Part shown: positions 59,214-64,000 of the stretch, in pieces | Position numbering within the stretch: position 1 is the first letter of the stretch | How the letters are laid out: each line of letters opens with the position of its first letter | Assembly: GCA_007844125.1 (NCBI GenBank) | Contig: CM017568.1 | Coordinates: 10,231,780-10,295,779, forward strand | Length of the DNA stretch: 64,000 nt | From: Sinonovacula constricta | Lineage: Eukaryota; Mollusca; Bivalvia; Cardiida; Solecurtidae | Direction of reading: 5' to 3' | The notes under the pieces: generated by a model | What the model was told of the DNA's origin: nothing | What the model saw: only the letters and a program-made list of their open reading frames with translations | Database searches by the model: none | Position numbers and translations under genes: made by a program

Positions 59214-61606
59214 ATACTTAGAATAAAAAGTATATTAGCTTGCTTCAACATGCCAGACATGCTGTGTATTGATGTGTCTTCAACATCCGACCTTAAACCA
59301 TGATTACCTAGAGGAATATACAGCTTGCCAAATATCTAGAGAAAACCTAGATTGATAGGGTACTATGGCTTATATCTTGCGCCATTCTCATCTGAGACAA
59401 ACTTATAGTCAATTTCAAGCATAACATATGACACAATACGACGTTTACTGAAATATTGCAGCATTCGTACTTTTATAAGAACTACTATACACATGTTTAA
59501 ATACACTTACGAAAACATGAAACGCAACTTTTAGAAGAATAAGATTTACATTTGTTTAATTCTTCACTGCCCTTAACGTTAATTGGTTTATTTATTGCTT
59601 AAAATTGTTACTTGCTACAAATTGCAAACATATAACCCGAACTTTCGAAAGAAAGTCGTCTAGCTTCTGTTATAGCGAACTTTCTCAATTTGATCGGTTA
59701 TTCTTATTTACATATATATTTATATCTATATCATAAATAATTAAAATACATATAACGGCAGTTATGTTTTGTTTTTCTTAAGTTATCTATTACATTTACA
59801 TTTACATTAAGTCCTGCAAAATTATAACATTTCAAAACAAAGAAAGTTTGAGACAGAATTAAGTGAAATCCTAACCTCAGACTGATCAATAAGCCAAGTG
59901 AGTTGTAGGGTGCCTCTCACAATTAATCACCAAAAAAAAAAAAAATGAACGCACAATGACGCAAGACAAAAAAAAATGCACACATTTAATAAATTATTCG
60001 AAAAGGAGATAATAAATTCACATACGGTATCAAGGGCAACTTAATTACTGGTCAAATATAAACTGATTCATACTTAACAAATGTGATGCAAAACGAGAAG
60101 TGTCTGGAGAAAGTGTGTCTTAAGCTAAGGCGTTATATAAGATATTACTATCGTAGAAGCCCAAGGCATGGCAACTTGCAGGGCCATAAGAACACCACGC
60201 CGGCAGACTGGACATCGATTTATCGTAAGTCGTGAATGCCAATGTCCTGAATCACTAGTGATTGGTCCCATGTGCATCTTTTATAAAGACACATCTGCGC
60301 TTTATGAAAGGAGGATGGAACTAGAACACAGCTATATTCCTTGTTAATTTCTCCCTTATTCTTATCATCAGAATTGTATTCATAAAATATTCTAAAACGA
60401 CTTTAGCGTGCATCCATAAGTTAACTGATCAGCTAGTTACTTTTAAAATTTTGCATTATTTAAATTACGATGTTGCATAGTTGTATTCTTTTAAAAAGTT
60501 AACATCCTCCTCCTCTTCTTTCTCGCCACCCTCCTCCTCCTCCACCTCCTCACCATTATCAGCGGCAGCAGCATGATGATAAGCGTTATAATACGTAGCC
60601 AACAAGAAGTACTACTTGTATATATGTTGCGGACATTGAGAGAAAAACTCTGACCTCTCGAACATACTCTATACATTCTGTCTGTCAGAACATATATCTT
60701 GTCGTAATAAGACAAGAAGGAAAAGTAAGACATCAAGTCCATCGTGACAAGTTGATGTGTAAATCTTCCATCGGTCAATGTTTCTGCCAGTAATGACAAA
60801 CACATACACATCATTTCCTGGAGTTAGCCGGAGGTTGGTATAAGGGATAGTTGAGGGATGTTTGTATTTGCTCTTGCTGATTTAATTCTTATTTATGTTC
60901 TCAATGTAGCTGGAAAAATAGACCCAGTCGAAGGACGCGTTAGGTATTAATCACTGTTTGAAGTGAAATATGAGATATTGCTAAGGTTGAAAAGGTCAAC
61001 AAAAGAAGATTGTTCTACATCCTATCGATATCCAGTCGGTCCTGGACAATTATCTTCCATAAAAAAGAAAAGTATTACCAGATATCATGTCCAATTATGA
61101 TACTCTGAATTTTTCTTTACACTTACTGCCGTGCTCGTCAAATATTATTATATCATTATATTCGTCATCAAGGCAATTGATTTTGAATGGCAAGATCTTT
61201 AACAAATCAGCACGTCAAAATGTTAAAATGGGCATTGGCAATATGTTCCAACGCATTAACGTTTACAGGTATATGCAGGTGTAATTAATTGGCAATGTCG
61301 CGGACTATTTACAACGGAATCAAAACTGACGTTAGCGAAGAATGCAGTCAAGTGAGTATAAATATGTACGGCATGGTAACACAACAATCACATTAATATA
61401 CAGTTTTTTAATTCATTTTTTTTCTAAAGAAGTGCTGTAATGATGTTTAAAAATATTATTCGTTATATTTTCCTCACATGGATTTTATTAGAAGTCTGAT
61501 TACATCTTTAAAGGAAATGTTTAAGACATTTTGACAGTAAGAAATAACAATGAAGGGCCGACTGTTTTAGCATATTTCCAGCTTACTTTAAGTCAGATTA
61601 TTTGTT
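59214..61606. other. AT-rich noncoding sequence
   Basis: No gene supported. A minus-strand ORF of 107 codons (60491-60814) ends in arginines and lysines encoded by a CTC/CTT tract (about 60505-60552) and matches no family. A-runs near 59932 and 59970 are unremarkable. Confidence 0.5.
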
Positions 61607-63127
61607 GTATCTCGCCAGGTAATGTATCTTATTGTTTCATTGCTGTAGCACACCAGATATCTTATTGTTGCATTGCTGTAGCACGCCAGATATCATATTG
61701 TTTCATTGCTGTAGCACGCCAGATATCTTATTGTTGCATTGCTGTAGCACACCAGATATCTTATTGTTTCATTGCTGTAGCACACCAGATATCTTATTCT
61801 TGCATTGCTGTAGCACGCCAGATATCATATTGTTGCATTGCTGTAGCATCCCAGATATCTCATTGTTTCATTGCTGTAGCACACCAGATATCTCATTGTT
61901 TCATTGCTGTAGCACGCCAGATATCTTATTGTTGCATTGCTGTAGCACACCAGATATCTTATTGTTGCATTGCTGTAGCACGCCAGATACCTCATTGTTT
62001 CATTGGTGTAGCACGCCAGATATCTTATTGTTGCATTGGTGTAGCACCCCAGATATCTTATTGTTTCATTGCTGTAGCACACCAGATACCTCATTGTTTC
62101 ATTGGTGTAGCATGCCAGATATCTTATTGTTGCATTGGTGTAGCACGCCAGATATCATATTGTTGCATTGCTGTAGCACGCCAGATATCTTATTGTTGCA
62201 TTGCTGTAGCACGCCAGATATCTTATTGTTGCATTGCTGTAGCACGCCAGATATCTTATTGTTTCATTGCTGTAGCACACCAGATATCTTATTGTTGCAT
62301 TGCTGTAGCACACCAGATATCTTATTGTTTCATTGCTGTAGCACGCCAGATATCTTATTGTTTCATTGCTGTATCACGCCAGATATCTCATTGTTTCACC
62401 GCTGTAGCACGCCAGATATCTTATTGTTGCATTGCTGTAGCACACCAGATTATCTTATTGATTCATTGCTGTAGCACGCCAGATATCATATTGTTGCATT
62501 GCTGTAGCACGCCAGATATCTAATTGTTTCATTGCTGTAGCATGTCAGATATCTAATTGTTTCATTGCTGTAGCACGCCAGATATCATATTGTTGCATTG
62601 CTGTAGCATGCCAGACATCTAATTGTTTCATTGCTGTAGCACGCCAGATTATCTTATTGATTCATTGCTGTAGCACGCCAGATATCTTATTGATTCATTG
62701 CTGTAGCACGCCAGATATCATATTGTTGCATTGCTGTAGCATGCCAGATATCTAATTGTTTCATTGCTGTAGCACACCAGATTATCTTATTGATTCATTG
62801 CTGTAGCACGCCAGATATCATATTGTTGCATTGCTGTAGCACGCCAGATATCTAATTGTTTCATTGCTGTAGCATGCCAGATATCTAATTGTTTCATTGC
62901 TGTAGCATGACAGATATCTAATTGTTTCATTGCTGTAGCACGCCAGATATCTTATTGTTTCATTGCTGTAGCACGCCAGATATCTTATTGTTTCATTGCT
63001 GTAGCACGCCAGATATCTTATTGTTTCATTGCTGTAGCACACCAGATATTTTATTGTTTCATTGCTGTAGCACGCCAGATATCTTATTGTTTCATTGCTG
63101 TAGCACGCCAGATACCTTATTGTTTCA
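61607..63127 (+). repeat. 33-bp minisatellite, about 46 units
   Basis: Unit: CATTGCTGTAGCACGCCAGA + TATCTTATTGTTK, 33 bases, nearly always holding GATATC. Variants: CAC/CGC, TTTC/TTGC, CTTATTG/CATATTG/CTAATTG. Three 34-base units (CAGATTATC with an added T, at about 62446, 62645, 62778) shift frame and recur in a larger period of 4 or 6 units. Because 33 = 3 x 11, two plus frames (CCSTPDILLFH and AVARQISYCFI) and one minus frame (NETIRYLACYS) are open, giving ORFs up to 330 codons. The first unit is degenerate and grades into unique sequence. Confidence 0.97.
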
Positions 63128-64000
63128 AATTGGAAGTCCTTGATGTTTTGCACCAATCCTGTTCTTTATTATTTATTATCTAGACATTGATGAAAAGCAA
63201 TCAGCTTAATTATTATGATACATACATATTTTATATCATGTTTATTAATTTATTGAGACCGATGTTGACTTACTAACAACACCCAATGTGTTTGCTGTTA
63301 CTACACATGTGCAGTAAAGACGTTAAGGGACAACAAACGCATTTTGTTATATGGAAAATATTCGACGGAATAAGATTTATTTATTTGAAAAATATTTCGC
63401 TGCGAATATTGTTCTTGAAGTTGTTACAAGACAACTGGTCTGAACAATACTATAATATGGTAGGCAAAGATACAATACATTTTTATTTTACTTTTAATGA
63501 AAAATAAAGGCCAGAACAATCAGACATTGTAGCATAATATATGTACACACCAATAATTCAAATAATTAAATTCATAAATGAATCACACAATTCTGTATTT
63601 GCATTAAATATAAAAATATGAATCCGTCATTGGACTTATTGTTAAACATAGGGAAACCATATTAAGTACAATCTATACAAACAACGCCGAACCTCAAATA
63701 AAAATCATAATATAAATATCTTTAGATGACTTACTGTAAGTCAAATAATCACCTGGCACAAAATGTTACGGAATTAACAAAACTTCAAATACATTGACTC
63801 AATACTTTAAATAAAGGAGTCGATGAATAGAATATGCTTAGGACATAACTAACAAATACACATTTTTTACTTTAATTGTAAAAAGCAATTAGATGAACTT
63901 CAGGAAAACAAGTACAATATTTTAAAAAGGTTAGTTCTAGAAACCCTTTTAAATTCATTAATTAAAACAGCATATACACAGAAAGCTTTCTAGTACTCGT
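63128..64000. other. AT-rich noncoding sequence
   Basis: No gene, RNA or repeat is recognised. The 73-codon ORF at 63286-63507 has no known motif. Confidence 0.5.

Noticed and set aside
60491..60814. 107-codon minus-strand ORF with a basic C terminus
   Set aside because: The basic tail is encoded by a simple CTC/CTT tract and the remainder has no recognisable feature.
61531..62523. A 330-residue repeat protein gene
   Set aside because: The ORF is entirely a product of a 33-bp unit divisible by three. Equivalent frames are open on the other strand, there is no signal peptide or convincing start, and the same array breaks frame on the right. Kept only as a question in the findings.

Overview
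This 64 kb window is animal nuclear DNA that is AT-rich and contains no intact host gene I can identify. Nearly all recognisable content is decayed transposable elements and tandem repeats. The best guess for the source is a mollusc, probably a bivalve. The reasons are tRNA-derived SINEs sharing a central block (GGTGTCAGnATAATG), two lineages of decayed LINE, a decayed hAT transposase with a TTF-type zinc finger, a decayed gene resembling the DUF7869 multicopy family, and abundant minisatellites. That assignment is inference; no single sequence here proves it. A run of exactly 100 N at 30853-30952 is a conventional assembly gap.

Layout: 1-17.6 kb is an AT-rich desert carrying a diffuse dispersed repeat (about six copies, three continuing to 20.4 kb), one half of a segmental duplication (290-1105, partner 24474-25620), and a compound tetranucleotide array near 11.6 kb. 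17.8-20.1 kb holds a LINE 3' end followed by a tRNA-derived SINE. 25.6-27.6 kb holds a 24-bp G-rich minisatellite that begins at the edge of the segmental duplication, then a plus-strand transposon-type pseudogene readable in several frames. 30.0-32.4 kb is the only part that looks like possible host gene structure: a CRE/CCAAT-bearing stretch, the gap, a GC-rich candidate terminal exon with a 3'UTR-like tail, and a possible minus-strand first exon. 32.6-42 kb is a patchwork of SINE pieces, hairpins, an unclassified repeat and a 57-bp minisatellite.

42.8-45.4 kb is best explained as an internally deleted hAT element (minus strand) with a solo LTR inserted in its 3' noncoding part. 45.9-47.8 kb is a cluster of an unclassified ~300-bp repeat that has an inverted copy at 53.9-54.2 kb and a fragment at 23.4 kb. 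49.1-52.8 kb holds a minus-strand LINE remnant whose RT-encoding end was caught in a 1.38-kb tandem duplication. 54.6-63.1 kb is dominated by arrays: (CCTR)n, a 46-bp satellite of 22 units with dimer-based higher-order structure, CT tracts, and a 33-bp array of about 46 units.

I see no operon, no prokaryotic gene set and no CRISPR. Most open reading frames are chance ORFs or consequences of repeat units whose length is divisible by three. The most interesting structures are the 33-bp and 57-bp arrays (open on both strands), the 46-bp higher-order satellite, the hairpin-bearing ~300-bp repeat, and the multi-frame transposon pseudogene.
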